Shown: positions 47,407 through 57,939 of the stretch, piece by piece | Numbering within the stretch: the stretch's first letter is position 1 | Layout: the number at the start of each line of letters is the position of its first letter | Origin: Actinobacillus porcitonsillarum | GTDB lineage: Bacteria > Pseudomonadota > Gammaproteobacteria > Enterobacterales > Pasteurellaceae | Length of the DNA: 64,000 nt | Direction: 5' to 3' | NCBI RefSeq assembly: GCF_003101015.1 | Contig: NZ_CP029206.1 | Span: 310,001 to 374,000, forward strand | Made by a program: the position numbers and the translations under genes | Notes under the pieces: generated by a model | The model's database searches: none | What the model was told of the DNA's origin: nothing | The model's input: only the letters and a program-made list of their open reading frames with translations

Positions 47407-49464
47407 CTAATTCATTTTCTTGGCTTTAGATCGAGATATTCTCGTCTCTCCAACAATCCAATCAAACAGTAATATAATCGCCATCATGACAACAATTAAG
47501 ATTGATCCATAAGCGATAGCCACCCCATATTCACCATCTTCAACTCGATTTAGAATGTAAGAAGTTGCAACTCGAGTATCTGCAGTGACTAAGAAGACGA
47601 TAGCACTCACCGTTGTCATTGCTCTCACAAAACTTGTTACTAAGGCAGATAAAAGTGCTGGTTTTAACAGTGGAAATACGATAAAAACAATGGTTTTGAA
47701 CGAACTACCTTTTAATGATAAAGAGGCTTCATCTAAAGACTTATCTAATTGCCCTAAACCTGCAATAGCAGCTCTCATACCTACAGGCATATTTCTCATA
47801 ACCATAGACAAAATGATAATAATGCTTGTTCCTGTAATGTAAATAGGTGCATCATTAAACGCTAAAATATAAGATACACCAGCTACTGTTCCCGGTACCG
47901 CAAAGCAAAGTAATGTTAAAAACTCTAACGTTTTTTTACCTTTAAAATCTCTTCGTACCGTAATGTAAGCAATAAGTAAGCCCAAAATTGCTGTAATTGG
48001 TGCCGCACTTGCAGCAAAAATAACAGTTTGAATTAAAGATGGCCATGCTCCATCACTAAACCCTTGCCCAAATAGGGTAATATAATTTTTGAGTGTTAAG
48101 GTATAATCAACCCCCCAGTTTACAGTAAAACTTCCATAGAAAATACTTCCATAAAGCACTGTATTAAATAGAACCCAGAAGCAAAGTAGAAAGATAATCA
48201 TGTATTTCATCAATTGTGGAAGGTCTTGAACATCTCCTCTGTATGATTTTCCTGATACTGTGACATATGATCGATTACCAATCCAAATATACTGAATAAT
48301 AAAAATGGATAAAGAGAAAATAAGTAATAAAGTCCCTAATGTACTCGCAGATGCATAGTCTAATTGTGAGCCTGCGATATAAAAATAGATTTGAGATGAA
48401 ATAACATCAAAACTTCCACCAAGAACTAATGGGGTACTAAAGTCTGCTAAAGATTGAATGGCAACCACTAAAAAAGAATTTGCGAGAGCAGGCTTTAAGA
48501 GTGGGAATATAATATTAAAAAACGTTTGATAGCGGTTTGCTTTCAAAGTATAAGAAGCTTCTTCAACTGACGGATGAATAGATTTTAAAGCCCCTTCTAA
48601 AAGCATAAAAGACATGGGCGTTAAAGCAAGGGTATGAGCAATAACAATACCCGTAAAACCATAAAGCCAATTATTATTAAACCCTAAATACTCCACAAGG
48701 AAATTTGTTACATAGCCCGATCTTCCCAACATTAAAGTAACACCTAGCCCAACAACAAAGGGCGGAGTAACAATAGGAAGAATTGAAAAGATTTTACCAA
48801 TAAATGCGGTCTTTTTAGCAATACGAGTCGTATATAATGCAAAAATAAGCCCAAAAAGTGTTGATAAAATACCGACTGTGCCTGCAACACTTAATGAGTT
48901 CATAATAATTCGTAATATATAGGGTTGCTTAATAATCGTCAGTACTTGGCTTGGTACAAATTCACTCCCGTCATAAAACATGGAAATAAAAATGGCAAAT
49001 GTCGGATAAACAATAAAGAAGAATATCAGTAAGACTATGCTAATGAGAGAAGCGATAATAAATTTGTCGCCCTGCATTATTTTCATTTTGGCAAGTGCGT
49101 TCGTAGCTAAAGCAATTAGCGTGATCAATAAAATAAGTATTGCATAACCTAAGCTGATTTTGGCTACGATTGCAGAAATAAAGATGAATCCAAAAATAAT
49201 AACTGTGATGCAGAACTCGAAAACACCTTGGATATATTCATTTTTATGTTTTAGAAGTTGAGAGACAGTGGGAACGAGAAGTACTGAACTAAACCATAAC
49301 CAACTAAGATTAGGAGAAGACCATCCCATAGATTGCCATATTTCATCGTAAGTGGAATTAAATATTCCATAATAGAGTGCTGTTGATGGAAGAAAGATAA
49401 AACCCAATAACGAAAATAAAATCCAAAATAAGTTTGTACTGAAACATGGTGTCCACTTTCGCAT
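47407..49464 (-). CDS. afuB: ABC transporter permease, fused two-domain (AfuB/FbpB type)
   Basis: Inner-membrane permease of 685 residues with two BPD_transp_1 domains in one chain, about twelve transmembrane helices. Each half carries an EAA-type loop: [26 protein letters not shown] near residue 300 and [26 protein letters not shown] near 595 (both in part). The first 130 residues hold extra hydrophobic helices. The length fits AfuB rather than the shorter FbpB. It is 52 bp upstream of afuC and 215 bp downstream of afuA, with a hairpin in the latter gap. Codon use is AT-rich. An overlapping frame at 49251-49625 was judged not real. Confidence 0.87.
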   Translation of the reverse strand: MRKWTPCFSTNLFWILFSLLGFIFLPSTALYYGIFNSTYDEIWQSMGWSSPNLSWLWFSSVLLVPTVSQLLKHKNEYIQGVFEFCITVIIFGFIFISAIVAKISLGYAILILLITLIALATNALAKMKIMQGDKFIIASLISIVLLIFFFIVYPTFAIFISMFYDGSEFVPSQVLTIIKQPYILRIIMNSLSVAGTVGILSTLFGLIFALYTTRIAKKTAFIGKIFSILPIVTPPFVVGLGVTLMLGRSGYVTNFLVEYLGFNNNWLYGFTGIVIAHTLALTPMSFMLLEGALKSIHPSVEEASYTLKANRYQTFFNIIFPLLKPALANSFLVVAIQSLADFSTPLVLGGSFDVISSQIYFYIAGSQLDYASASTLGTLLLIFSLSIFIIQYIWIGNRSYVTVSGKSYRGDVQDLPQLMKYMIIFLLCFWVLFNTVLYGSIFYGSFTVNWGVDYTLTLKNYITLFGQGFSDGAWPSLIQTVIFAASAAPITAILGLLIAYITVRRDFKGKKTLEFLTLLCFAVPGTVAGVSYILAFNDAPIYITGTSIIIILSMVMRNMPVGMRAAIAGLGQLDKSLDEASLSLKGSSFKTIVFIVFPLLKPALLSALVTSFVRAMTTVSAIVFLVTADTRVATSYILNRVEDGEYGVAIAYGSILIVVMMAIILLFDWIVGETRISRSKAKKMN

Positions 49465-49636
49465 AATACCTCCATGAGAGCTTCATCTAGCAAATTTGAC
49501 TTCCATATATCAAAAGCGGTAACAAATTTTATGAGTACTACAGTTATAAAAATCAAACCGACTAAACTAAACTCATCAAGTTCTAAAATATAAATATGAT
49601 GCCTATTAAAATCGTTAAGCAGCAAATATTGTGTAA

Positions 49637-49666
49637 TTAGCGTAAAGCTTAGGTACTTTACGCTAA
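49637..49666 (-). terminator. Attenuator-like hairpin between afuA and afuB
   Basis: TTAGCGTAAAG and CTTTACGCTAA form an 11-bp perfect stem with an eight-base loop, 13 bases after the afuA stop. There is no T-run, so it is more likely an mRNA stabiliser or partial stop that keeps the binding protein in excess of the permease. Confidence 0.7.
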
Positions 49667-49679
49667 AAATATTTGAAAT

Positions 49680-50726
49680 TTATTTTGCTAATTTAACGTC
49701 ATCAACCCATTTTGTAATTAAGCGTTTACGTTCATCAGCAGATCCATATTTTTCAAAATTATAATTTATCAGTTTTAATTTTGTCGGTTCAAATGCGACA
49801 GGAGATTGCTCCGCTGTTTTATTTGTCAAAATTTGGAGAGCTTTGCCTTTTTTCCATGCTAATTCTTGACCTTCTTTAGATAAAGCCCAATCAACAAATA
49901 ACTTCGCATTTTCCATATTACGAGCATTTTTTATGATACTTACCCCACCTAATTCATACCCTGTACCTTCACAAGGCACGATTAATTCAAGTGGAGCACC
50001 TTGAAGTTTTTCTTGAGCATAATCATGTAAAAAGCCTATACCTATAGCCGTTTCGCCTCGTGCTGCATTACGTGATGGTGCAATACCTGACTTGGTATAT
50101 TGGGAAATATTAGGGTGAAGTTGTTTAAAGTAATCAAATGCAGCATCTTCTCCCCATAACTGAACAAAAGTTGCTATTGCAGTGTATGCCGTTCCTGAAC
50201 TTTGAGGATCTGCGATTTGGATTTCACCTTTAAAACGTGGATCGGTTAAATCTTTCCAGCATTTTGGTATATCAGTAATACCTAGCTTTTTCAAACGCTC
50301 CGTATTTACACCAAAACCTAAAATCCCCATATAAATAGCGGATGTGTAATTCCCTTTTATTTTAGCTGGATCTTGGAATTGTTCGACAATTTGATCTACG
50401 TTTGGAGAACGGTAGGCTTGTAGTAGCCCCAAATCCCCAGCTTGAGATTGCGGATCAAGTGTTCCACCATACCAAACATCTGCTTGAGGATTATTTTTCT
50501 CAGCTTCAATTTTAGCAAATGTACTACCTGAACCATTGCGAATAAAGGAGGCATCTACGTCGTATTTCTTACCAAACGCATTCGTTTCAGCCTCACACAT
50601 ATCATTCGTTGCACTGCAATATACAATCAAGCGACCTTTTGCTTGAGCTAATTGTGGATGTAATAACACACTCGCACCAAGAAACATCGTTGAAATAACT
50701 AAAGAAACAGCTTTCATCTTCATCAT
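49680..50726 (-). CDS. afuA: Periplasmic binding protein of Afu transporter (hexose-phosphate / ferric type)
   Basis: Secreted solute-binding protein of 348 residues. The signal peptide is about 1-29 (ends AQAKG). The mature protein starts RLIVYCSATNDMCEAETNAF and has the class F fold of FbpA/AfuA. ADVWYGGTLDPQSQAGDLGLL near residue 85, DPQSSGTAYTAIATFVQLWG near 190 and YELGGVSIIKNARN near 260 are AfuA-like. The Tyr pair that holds iron in FbpA was not found, which favours the sugar-phosphate binding seen for A. pleuropneumoniae AfuA. GGGAG precedes tandem ATGs. A perfect CRP site is about 120 bp upstream, fitting a sugar-uptake role. Confidence 0.86.
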   Translation of the reverse strand: MMKMKAVSLVISTMFLGASVLLHPQLAQAKGRLIVYCSATNDMCEAETNAFGKKYDVDASFIRNGSGSTFAKIEAEKNNPQADVWYGGTLDPQSQAGDLGLLQAYRSPNVDQIVEQFQDPAKIKGNYTSAIYMGILGFGVNTERLKKLGITDIPKCWKDLTDPRFKGEIQIADPQSSGTAYTAIATFVQLWGEDAAFDYFKQLHPNISQYTKSGIAPSRNAARGETAIGIGFLHDYAQEKLQGAPLELIVPCEGTGYELGGVSIIKNARNMENAKLFVDWALSKEGQELAWKKGKALQILTNKTAEQSPVAFEPTKLKLINYNFEKYGSADERKRLITKWVDDVKLAK

Positions 50727-50845
50727 AGAATCTCCCTTATTTTTAATTAAAATGTATTTCCCATGTTAATTTTTACATCTTATATGATATAAAATTAATC
50801 AATTAAAGCAGTGGGTAAAGTGTATGCTATAAAAATAAGAAATAC

Positions 50846-50861
50846 TGTGAGCAGGTTCACA
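50846..50861 (-). promoter_or_regulatory. CRP binding site upstream of afuA
   Basis: TGTGAGCAGGTTCACA matches the TGTGA-N6-TCACA consensus exactly. It lies 120 bp before the afuA ATG, suitable for class I activation of afuABC. Confidence 0.8.
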
Positions 50862-51045
50862 AAATAAGAAGTTATTTAAATATTTGGGAATATTTCTGCT
50901 AATCGCTATGCTTAAATCAAACCAATCTATAAAAAATTACTCGTTTTTAACCGCTTACATTAAGAATAATCTAAACCCGAAGAAGATAAGATGTGATGAA
51001 TAGAATTCACTCACTAAGTATTGAAAATAAGAAAAATATAAGTAT

Positions 51046-51099
51046 AAAAAAATCTGCACTTCAATTTGTGCACTTAACACAACATTTGGAGCGCAGATT
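51046..51099 (-). terminator. Terminator after the DUF4198 gene
   Basis: A long imperfect stem (AATCTGCRCT arms paired at 51051-51060 and 51090-51099, plus inner GTG/CAC pairs) is followed on the minus strand by seven T. It ends the L31B-L36B-DUF4198 operon. Confidence 0.8.
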
Positions 51100-51162
51100 A
51101 TCTTAGATAGCGTTATTAATCTAAAAATGGCAAAACTTTTTACAAATCAGACCGCTTTCAAA

Positions 51163-51954
51163 TTATTGTGCAATATCGAATGTTAAAGTCGCATAATGTT
51201 TGGCTTTTTGACATTGTGCCGGATCTTTAAATGGTACATCGTAAACAACAGATGCCTTCCAGAAACCTGCTTTCAACGGAATAATATCCACTGTGCCATC
51301 TTCGCCTGTTACATCAGAAAACGCTTGAGCTTCAACTTTATGCGTGTGATGGTTGTCGCTATTATCAAAACCTTTGAAGGTTGCTGTGAGTGTAGCATCC
51401 GCAAGGGGTTCGCCTTGATATAACACAACCACTTTAAAGCGTTCTCCCACTTTGATATTAGCAGGGTTTTCCATTGGCACTATTTCCAATTCGTGCCCAA
51501 CCACTTCAGCAACAGAGGCTTTATCCGCCACATTTCCGATATTAATGATATTTTTGCCGTACATTGCTGTTTGCTCACAATAACTGGCGTTTGGCGTGTT
51601 TTTCATATCGGCTTGCTTCCAACCTTCCGCATTTTTAGACCAAAATGTTGGCTTATATTCTGCGGCTAAAACATAGCTTCCTTCTTTTATAGGAGCTTTG
51701 CTTTCAAAGTGATAATTTTTATCGCCTTTTTGTGCGAGTTGCTGCTTCCCTTCGCTATTTACCAACACCATTCCTTTATCAAAGAAGTGAAGACGTTTTT
51801 CAGAAATTTGTTCTAATGTCGGAAATTCTCCATAGCCGAGATCCGCTTTTAAAATTTCATTCGGTTTTGTCGGCTCACTTTGTACCCAAACCCGATGCGC
51901 TTGTGCCGAAAATGCCACAGAACAAATCGCTGTTGCCAATAGTAGTTTTTTCAT
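51163..51954 (-). CDS. Periplasmic DUF4198-domain protein in zinc-type ribosomal protein operon
   Basis: A 263-residue secreted protein. The signal peptide is MKKLLLATAICSVAFSAQA (1-19), and the mature form starts with His (HRVWVQSEP), as in some metal-binding exported proteins. DUF4198 covers most of it, with a C-terminal Ig-like half. A His-rich loop DNSDNHHTHKVEAQ lies near residue 200, and three Cys are present (one in NASYCEQT, one in DPAQCQK, one in the signal peptide). Homologues in Ni/Co uptake systems (NikK/CbiK type) are DUF4198 proteins, but no such transporter genes are adjacent. It begins nine bases after the rpmJ2 stop, so it shares the operon with rpmE2 and rpmJ2, pointing to zinc limitation. 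Function is inferred. Confidence 0.8.
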   Translation of the reverse strand: MKKLLLATAICSVAFSAQAHRVWVQSEPTKPNEILKADLGYGEFPTLEQISEKRLHFFDKGMVLVNSEGKQQLAQKGDKNYHFESKAPIKEGSYVLAAEYKPTFWSKNAEGWKQADMKNTPNASYCEQTAMYGKNIINIGNVADKASVAEVVGHELEIVPMENPANIKVGERFKVVVLYQGEPLADATLTATFKGFDNSDNHHTHKVEAQAFSDVTGEDGTVDIIPLKAGFWKASVVYDVPFKDPAQCQKAKHYATLTFDIAQ

Positions 51955-51963
51955 TTGCTTTCC

Positions 51964-52089
51964 TTATCTTTGCCGTGCTTTGAAACGTGGATTGCTTTTA
52001 CAAATCACATAAAGTTTGCCTTTGCGGCGTACAACCTTACAATCTTGATGACGTGTTTTTGCACTTTTTAATGAATTTAAAATTTTCAC
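51964..52089 (-). CDS. rpmJ2: Ribosomal protein bL36 type B (zinc-independent)
   Basis: A 41-residue basic ribosomal protein starting at GTG (52089) with AGGAG eight bases upstream. It reads [20 protein letters not shown] in part and ends NPRFKARQR. It has only two Cys rather than the four-ligand zinc ribbon of the standard L36, as expected for the YkgO/type B form. It sits 11 bases after rpmE2. In other bacteria such paralogues replace the zinc-binding L36 when zinc is scarce, under Zur control. Confidence 0.92.
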   Translation of the reverse strand: MKILNSLKSAKTRHQDCKVVRRKGKLYVICKSNPRFKARQR

Positions 52090-52100
52090 ATTGTCTCCTT

Positions 52101-52370
52101 TTATTTACGAGTAACGAGGCTCGCCATACCTTTAAATTTATCACTGAACTTACTTGCTCGCCCTTCGGTATTGGCTTCACGGCGTTTACCGGTATAAACC
52201 GGATGAGACGCTGAAGAGGTATCTAACGGATAAAATGGATACTCTTTACCATCTGTCCATACCATTGTCTTTGTTGTTGCCGCACAAGAGCGAATAACCC
52301 AACCCTGCTGAACAGAGCCGTCATAAAATAATACCTCACGATAATTTTCAGGATGAATACCTTTTTTCAT
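52101..52370 (-). CDS. rpmE2: Ribosomal protein bL31 type B (zinc-independent)
   Basis: An 89-residue L31 of type [20 protein letters not shown] at the start and [12 protein letters not shown] near residue 55. It lacks the CxxC pairs of zinc-binding L31 and has a single Cys (RSCAATTKT). First gene of the rpmE2-rpmJ2-DUF4198 unit, with GGGGAC before the ATG. In E. coli and Bacillus the homologue is repressed by Zur. A candidate operator is given separately. Confidence 0.94.
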   Translation of the reverse strand: MKKGIHPENYREVLFYDGSVQQGWVIRSCAATTKTMVWTDGKEYPFYPLDTSSASHPVYTGKRREANTEGRASKFSDKFKGMASLVTRK

Positions 52371-52383
52371 TTTGTCCCCTAAA

Positions 52384-52398
52384 TAATAACCATTATTA
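52384..52398 (-). promoter_or_regulatory. Candidate operator (Zur-like inverted repeat) before rpmE2
   Basis: TAATAA-CCA-TTATTA is an inverted repeat 13 bp from the rpmE2 ATG. Its position suits a repressor, and the operon is expected to be Zur-controlled, but the match to known Zur boxes is weak. Confidence 0.25.
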
Positions 52399-52548
52399 AA
52401 TTATGGAAATATCATACAGGAAAGATTTTTTATTTCAATAATTTTTTTATGGTTTTATAAAAGATTTTAATTTTGAGAGATTGATCGCGTTATTCCGTAC
52501 ATTTTTATGTTAGGCTATAGCTACTTGATTGGTAATAAGGAAAACTTT

Positions 52549-53223
52549 ATGGCTCAACAACCTTTTCTCATTGCACCTTCGATTTTATCTGCAAACTTAG
52601 CCAAGTTAGGCGAAGATGTAAAAAACGTCCTCGAGGCTGGAGGGGATATTATTCATTTTGATGTCATGGATAATCACTTTGTTCCTAATTTGACCTTCGG
52701 TCCAGCAATTTGTCAGGCATTACGTGATTATGGTATTACCGCTCCGATTGATGTTCATTTAATGGTTAAACCGATTGAACGTCTCATTCCGGAATTTGCT
52801 AAAGCGGGGGCGAACTACATTACGTTCCACCCTGAAGCAACGGATCATATCGACCGTAATTTACAACTGATCCGTGAATTAGGCTGTAAAGCCGGATTAG
52901 TATTCAACCCTGCAACACCACTACATTATCTTGACTATGTAATGGATAAAGTCGATATGATTTTATTGATGGGGGTAAATCCCGGCTTTGGCGGACAAAA
53001 ATTTATTCCGGCAACATTAAATAAATTACGCGAAGTCCGTAAACGTATTGATGCGAGCGGATTAAGCATTCGTTTAGAAGTTGATGGCGGCGTGAAAATT
53101 GACAATATTGCTGAAATTGCAGAAGCCGGCGCAGATACTTTTGTTGCGGGTTCAGCTATCTTTGATTTGCCGGATTATAAAGCCGTCATTGATAAAATGC
53201 GTGCGAAATTAGCAACAATCTAA
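52549..53223 (+). CDS. rpe: Ribulose-phosphate 3-epimerase
   Basis: Interconverts ribulose-5-phosphate and xylulose-5-phosphate in the pentose phosphate pathway. From the ATG at 52549 (AAGGAAAA upstream) it has 224 residues, one less than E. coli Rpe. [62 protein letters not shown] and [10 protein letters not shown] are the full set of TIM-barrel motifs. A 14-residue upstream extension is rejected. It stands alone and links to the xylose genes, since xylulose-5-phosphate is its product. Confidence 0.97.
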   Translation: MAQQPFLIAPSILSANLAKLGEDVKNVLEAGGDIIHFDVMDNHFVPNLTFGPAICQALRDYGITAPIDVHLMVKPIERLIPEFAKAGANYITFHPEATDHIDRNLQLIRELGCKAGLVFNPATPLHYLDYVMDKVDMILLMGVNPGFGGQKFIPATLNKLREVRKRIDASGLSIRLEVDGGVKIDNIAEIAEAGADTFVAGSAIFDLPDYKAVIDKMRAKLATI

Positions 53224-53458
53224 CCCGTTTTTGATTAAATTCTAGAAAATTTTAGTCTTTCAAACGGCTTTTAATGGATAAACCTCAGACATAATGGTAG
53301 AATACTAAGGCTTTTTGCTTACACCCTGTAAGTAAACCTTTTAACTAGTGTATTTTAAAATTGCCTGGTTTGACCTTGCTTATTGGGCTTGAATTTCGCA
53401 AAATTTAGATTACACTAATTAACTCTCGCATTAAGCGATTTTATATAGGAAACAAAAC

Positions 53459-53692
53459 ATGAGCATTGAAGAACGCGTAAAAAAAATTATCGTTGATCAA
53501 TTAGGTGCAGACGCTGCACAAGTTAAACCTGAAGCTTCATTCATCGAAGATTTAGGCGCTGACTCTTTAGACACAGTTGAGTTAGTAATGGCTTTAGAAG
53601 AAGAATTCGATATCGAAATTCCAGATGAAGAAGCTGAAAAAATCACAACTGTTCAATCAGCGATTGACTACGTGACAAAAGCTAACGCATAA
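53459..53692 (+). CDS. acpP: Acyl carrier protein
   Basis: Carrier of growing fatty acids. The 77-residue acidic protein has the phosphopantetheine Ser36 in [18 protein letters not shown]. It starts [16 protein letters not shown]. The fabD-fabG genes that normally precede acpP and the fabF that follows are not here, so it is transcribed alone, from a promoter in 53224-53458. It supplies the acyl-ACP for the BioC/BioG biotin route, and E. coli SpoT is known to bind ACP. Confidence 0.97.
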   Translation: MSIEERVKKIIVDQLGADAAQVKPEASFIEDLGADSLDTVELVMALEEEFDIEIPDEEAEKITTVQSAIDYVTKANA

Positions 53693-53700
53693 TAAAAAGT

Positions 53701-53728
53701 GAGGCGGTATAAACCGCCTTATTTTTTA
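53701..53728 (+). terminator. Intrinsic terminator after acpP
   Basis: AGGCGGT and ACCGCCT form a seven-base stem with a short loop, followed by ATTTTTT, nine bases past the stop. Confidence 0.88.
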
Positions 53729-53843
53729 TCTTTTCTAACTAAAATAAACAAACCTCATACATTTTATCAATCACTTCCTCTAAATAGCATTTTCATTATT
53801 TTCCTTACTTTTTTATAACTACTATGCCATGCCTACAATAAAC

Positions 53844-53876
53844 AAAAAGCACTTATCATACATGATAAGTGCTTTT
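53844..53876 (-). terminator. Terminator after accC
   Basis: AAAAGCACTTATCA and TGATAAGTGCTTTT form a 14-bp perfect stem with a four-base loop and a T-run on the minus strand, about 20 bases past the accC stop. Confidence 0.9.
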
Positions 53877-53895
53877 ACTAATAAAATTCTTAAGA

Positions 53896-55239
53896 TTATT
53901 TCAATCCTAATTTTTTTTCAAGGTAGTGGATGTTTGTTCCACCTTTACGGAAATTCTCATCTGCCATAATTTGATGATGGAGTGGAATATTTGTTTTAAT
54001 ACCATCCACAATAGTTTCTGATAAAGCATTTTCCATACGGCGAATAGCAATATCACGATTTTCAGCAAAAGTAATCAATTTACCAATCATTGAATCATAA
54101 TGTGGTGGTACTGAATAGCCTGCGTAAATATGAGAATCCCAACGAACACCTAAACCACCCGGCACGTGTAAACGATTGATTTTACCCGGAGAAGGCAAGA
54201 AGGTATTTGGATCTTCAGCATTGATACGACATTCCATCGCATGACCTTTCACTTTAATATCATCTTGTGTGATAGAAAGCGGTAGGCCAGCTGCAACACG
54301 GAGCTGCTCTTTTACTAAATCAACGCCGGTAATCATCTCTGTAACAGGGTGTTCAACTTGCAAACGGGTATTCATTTCAATGAAATAGAATTCACCATTT
54401 TCAAATAAGAATTCAAAAGTACCTGCACCACGATAGCCAATTTCACGACACGCATTCGCACAACGTTCACCGATAAATTTACGTAACTCAGGTGTAATTC
54501 CCGGAGCTGGTGCTTCTTCAACCACTTTTTGGTGACGGCGTTGCATTGAACAGTCACGCTCTGCTAAATAAACAGCATTACCATGTGTATCGGCTAACAC
54601 TTGGATTTCGATATGGCGTGGATTTTCAAGGTATTTTTCCATATACACCATATCATTATTAAATGCTGCTTTCGCTTCAGCTTTCGTCATTGCGATGGAT
54701 TCTTCAAGATCTTTCTCGTTATAAACCACACGCATACCACGACCACCGCCGCCGCCCGATGCTTTAATAATCACCGGATAGCCAATGCGTTTTGCAATTT
54801 CTTTATTTTTTCTTGCATCGTTACCCACCGGACCATCAGAACCCGGAACACAAGGTACACCTGCTTTTTTCATTGCATTGATGGCTGAAACTTTATCGCC
54901 CATTAAACGGATAACATCTGCAGTCGGACCAATAAAGATAAAACCTGATTTTTCTACCTGCTCGGCAAAATCTGCATTTTCAGATAAGAAACCGTATCCA
55001 GGGTGGATAGCATCTGCACCTGTTACTTCCGCTGCCGCAATGATAGCCGGAATATTTAAATAACTTTTTACTGATGGCGCTGGACCAATACAAACCGTTT
55101 CATCAGCTAATAGTACGTGTTTTAACTCACGGTCTGCCGTAGAATGAACCGCAACCGTTTTAATACCTAACTCTTTACACGCACGTAAAACTCGCAACGC
55201 AATTTCGCCACGATTGGCAATGACCACTTTTTCTAACAT
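53896..55239 (-). CDS. accC: Biotin carboxylase (acetyl-CoA carboxylase)
   Basis: ATP-dependent carboxylation of the biotin carried by AccB, first step of fatty acid synthesis. The 447-residue protein has the ATP-grasp motif [14 protein letters not shown] near residue 160, [20 protein letters not shown] near 230 and [16 protein letters not shown] near 285, as in E. coli AccC (449). It is 57 bp downstream of accB. The two genes form the standard accBC operon. Confidence 0.97.
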   Translation of the reverse strand: MLEKVVIANRGEIALRVLRACKELGIKTVAVHSTADRELKHVLLADETVCIGPAPSVKSYLNIPAIIAAAEVTGADAIHPGYGFLSENADFAEQVEKSGFIFIGPTADVIRLMGDKVSAINAMKKAGVPCVPGSDGPVGNDARKNKEIAKRIGYPVIIKASGGGGGRGMRVVYNEKDLEESIAMTKAEAKAAFNNDMVYMEKYLENPRHIEIQVLADTHGNAVYLAERDCSMQRRHQKVVEEAPAPGITPELRKFIGERCANACREIGYRGAGTFEFLFENGEFYFIEMNTRLQVEHPVTEMITGVDLVKEQLRVAAGLPLSITQDDIKVKGHAMECRINAEDPNTFLPSPGKINRLHVPGGLGVRWDSHIYAGYSVPPHYDSMIGKLITFAENRDIAIRRMENALSETIVDGIKTNIPLHHQIMADENFRKGGTNIHYLEKKLGLK

Positions 55240-55296
55240 TGCTTGTTCCTTTTGGAAATGACTTTATTTTCCTACGATAAAACTAGGAAACTTAAA

Positions 55297-55761
55297 TTAT
55301 TCAATAATTACTAATTTTTGATCAAATTCAACCGCTTGTCCGTCATTCACAAGAATTGCTTTAACAACACCAGCTTTATCTGATTCAATTCGGTTCATCA
55401 TTTTCATTGCTTCAACAATACAAAGTGCATCGCCAACTTTTACTTGCTGACCAACTTCAATAAATGGTTTCGCATCTGGGCTAGGGCTACGATAGAAAGT
55501 TCCCACCATTGGAGAAAGTACAGCGTGTCCAGACACTTCTGATGATGAAGCTGTCGTTTCAACTGCTGATATAGCTTGTGGTGCAGGAGCTGCCGGTGCT
55601 ACAGTCTGTTGTGGAGCTGCAACATATTGTACCGTTGCTGGAGAAGCAACCGGTGCAGCACGACTAATACGTACTGTACCTTCTTCTTCAGAAACTTCTA
55701 ATTCTGTGATACCTGATTCTTCAACTAATTCGATTAATTTTTTAATTTTGCGAATATCCAT
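55297..55761 (-). CDS. accB: Biotin carboxyl carrier protein AccB
   Basis: Carries the biotin prosthetic group between AccC and the AccAD transferase. The 154-residue protein starts [20 protein letters not shown], has an Ala/Pro/Val-rich linker (about 35-75) and the biotin lysine in [13 protein letters not shown] near residue 120. An uptake-signal core (55331-55339) lies at the 3' end of the gene. Likely promoter in 55762-55940. Biotin for this lysine is made by the bio operon of this window. Confidence 0.97.
   Translation of the reverse strand: MDIRKIKKLIELVEESGITELEVSEEEGTVRISRAAPVASPATVQYVAAPQQTVAPAAPAPQAISAVETTASSSEVSGHAVLSPMVGTFYRSPSPDAKPFIEVGQQVKVGDALCIVEAMKMMNRIESDKAGVVKAILVNDGQAVEFDQKLVIIE
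55331..55339 (-). repeat. Uptake signal core inside accB
   Basis: ACCGCTTGT within the accB coding end, an intragenic copy of the Apl-type uptake motif. Confidence 0.6.
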
Positions 55762-55941
55762 AGTGAAATTCCGTTATGTGAGACAAAAATAGACCGCCCG
55801 CTTATAAAGATAAGCAGACGGATAATCAAGATGTGCGTAGATTACCCGATTTTCGCTAATTTTGCGAATAAAATCTTACAAATTTAACGATTTTATAAGA
55901 ACTTAGACCACTTGAAAATAGATTGATTCCAACAAATAAAC

Positions 55942-55967
55942 AAAAAGGCTCATCTTTCGATGAGCCC
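55942..55967 (-). terminator. Terminator after tuf
   Basis: GGCTCATC and GATGAGCC with a GAAA-type loop form a stable hairpin followed by five T on the minus strand, about 35 bases past the tuf stop. Confidence 0.92.
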
Positions 55968-56002
55968 TCTTTCGCTTTCATAGCGTCAAATAATCAATCT
56001 AA

Positions 56003-57202
<1,200 letters not shown>

Positions 57203-57301
57203 CTAAACAAACACGGTTACGATGGTACTTTACCACATTAACCAAATGTAGAAATTAATTACTAACTGTTTCAAGGAAAAGATGAAGATAGAAAAGGTAA
57301 G

Positions 57302-57377
57302 TGGTGCTGATAGGCGGATTTGAACCGCCGACCTCACCCTTACCAAGGGTGCGCTCTACCAACTGAGCTATATCAGC
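57302..57377 (-). tRNA. thrT: tRNA-Thr (GGT anticodon)
   Basis: Cloverleaf of 76 bases on the minus strand: acceptor stem GCTGATA with TATCAGC, D-arm AGCTCAGTTGGTAGAGC, anticodon loop TTGGTAA giving GGT, T-arm GGTTCAAATCC and encoded CCA. It is last in the four-tRNA run before tuf. Confidence 0.96.
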
Positions 57378-57380
57378 GTT

Positions 57381-57455
<75 letters not shown>

Positions 57456-57497
57456 TGTTCTAAATTCGTCTGTCCCATAGGAATTCAATTAAAGAAA

Positions 57498-57582
57498 TGG
57501 TGGAGGGAGAAGGATTCGAACCTTCGAAGGCTGAGCCAACAGATTTACAGTCTGCCCCCTTTGGCCGCTCGGGAATCCCTCC
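57498..57582 (-). tRNA. tyrU: tRNA-Tyr (GTA anticodon)
   Basis: 85 bases on the minus strand with a long variable arm (GGCTCAGCC region), acceptor GGAGGGA with TCCCTCC, anticodon loop CTGTAAA giving GTA, encoded CCA. The long variable arm is the rule for tRNA-Tyr. Confidence 0.96.
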
Positions 57583-57617
57583 ACGATAATTGAATACTCG
57601 TTTACGCTAAGCTAGAA

Positions 57618-57693
<76 letters not shown>

Positions 57694-57721
57694 GTTGCGT
57701 TGTCGTAAGCAAGTGATGTGC

Positions 57722-57749
57722 ATTATAGGGATTTTTAAAAACCGTGCAA
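57722..57749 (-). promoter_or_regulatory. Strong promoter of the tRNA-tuf operon
   Basis: On the minus strand TTGCAC (-35) and TATAAT (-10) are 16 bases apart, 28 bases before the first tRNA, with T/A-rich sequence upstream that could act as an UP element. Confidence 0.75.
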
Positions 57750-57939
57750 GCATTTTTTTCAAAAAATTTAAAAAAAACGCTCTTTCGATTATTTAATGAT
57801 CCAAATGTTGAATTTTTGTAACTTTTTAGGCTTTTTCTTTGAATAAAATCCCCTAAAATCCCTTTTATATTGTATAGTTCGCACCATTATATTTGCGAAT
57901 AAACCGCAACGTTTTCATTACAAAACAGAGATTTTGGCC

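Larger units (their letters stand above)
50727..51162. other. Intergenic region between afuA and the DUF4198 gene
   Basis: This 436-bp gene-free stretch is very AT-rich. On the right side it holds the terminator of the DUF4198 operon (51046-51099), and on the left the afuA leader and a CRP site (50846-50861). AAATATTTGGGAATATTT at 50878-50895 is a small palindrome. I see no reading frame with a ribosome site and no clear RNA gene. Confidence 0.7.

Noticed and set aside
49251-49625. Open frame of 124 codons on the minus strand across the afuA-afuB gap and the start of afuB
   Set aside because: It overlaps the hydrophobic start of afuB in another frame, has no good ribosome site and no recognisable domain. 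The AfuB reading frame is clearly the real one.
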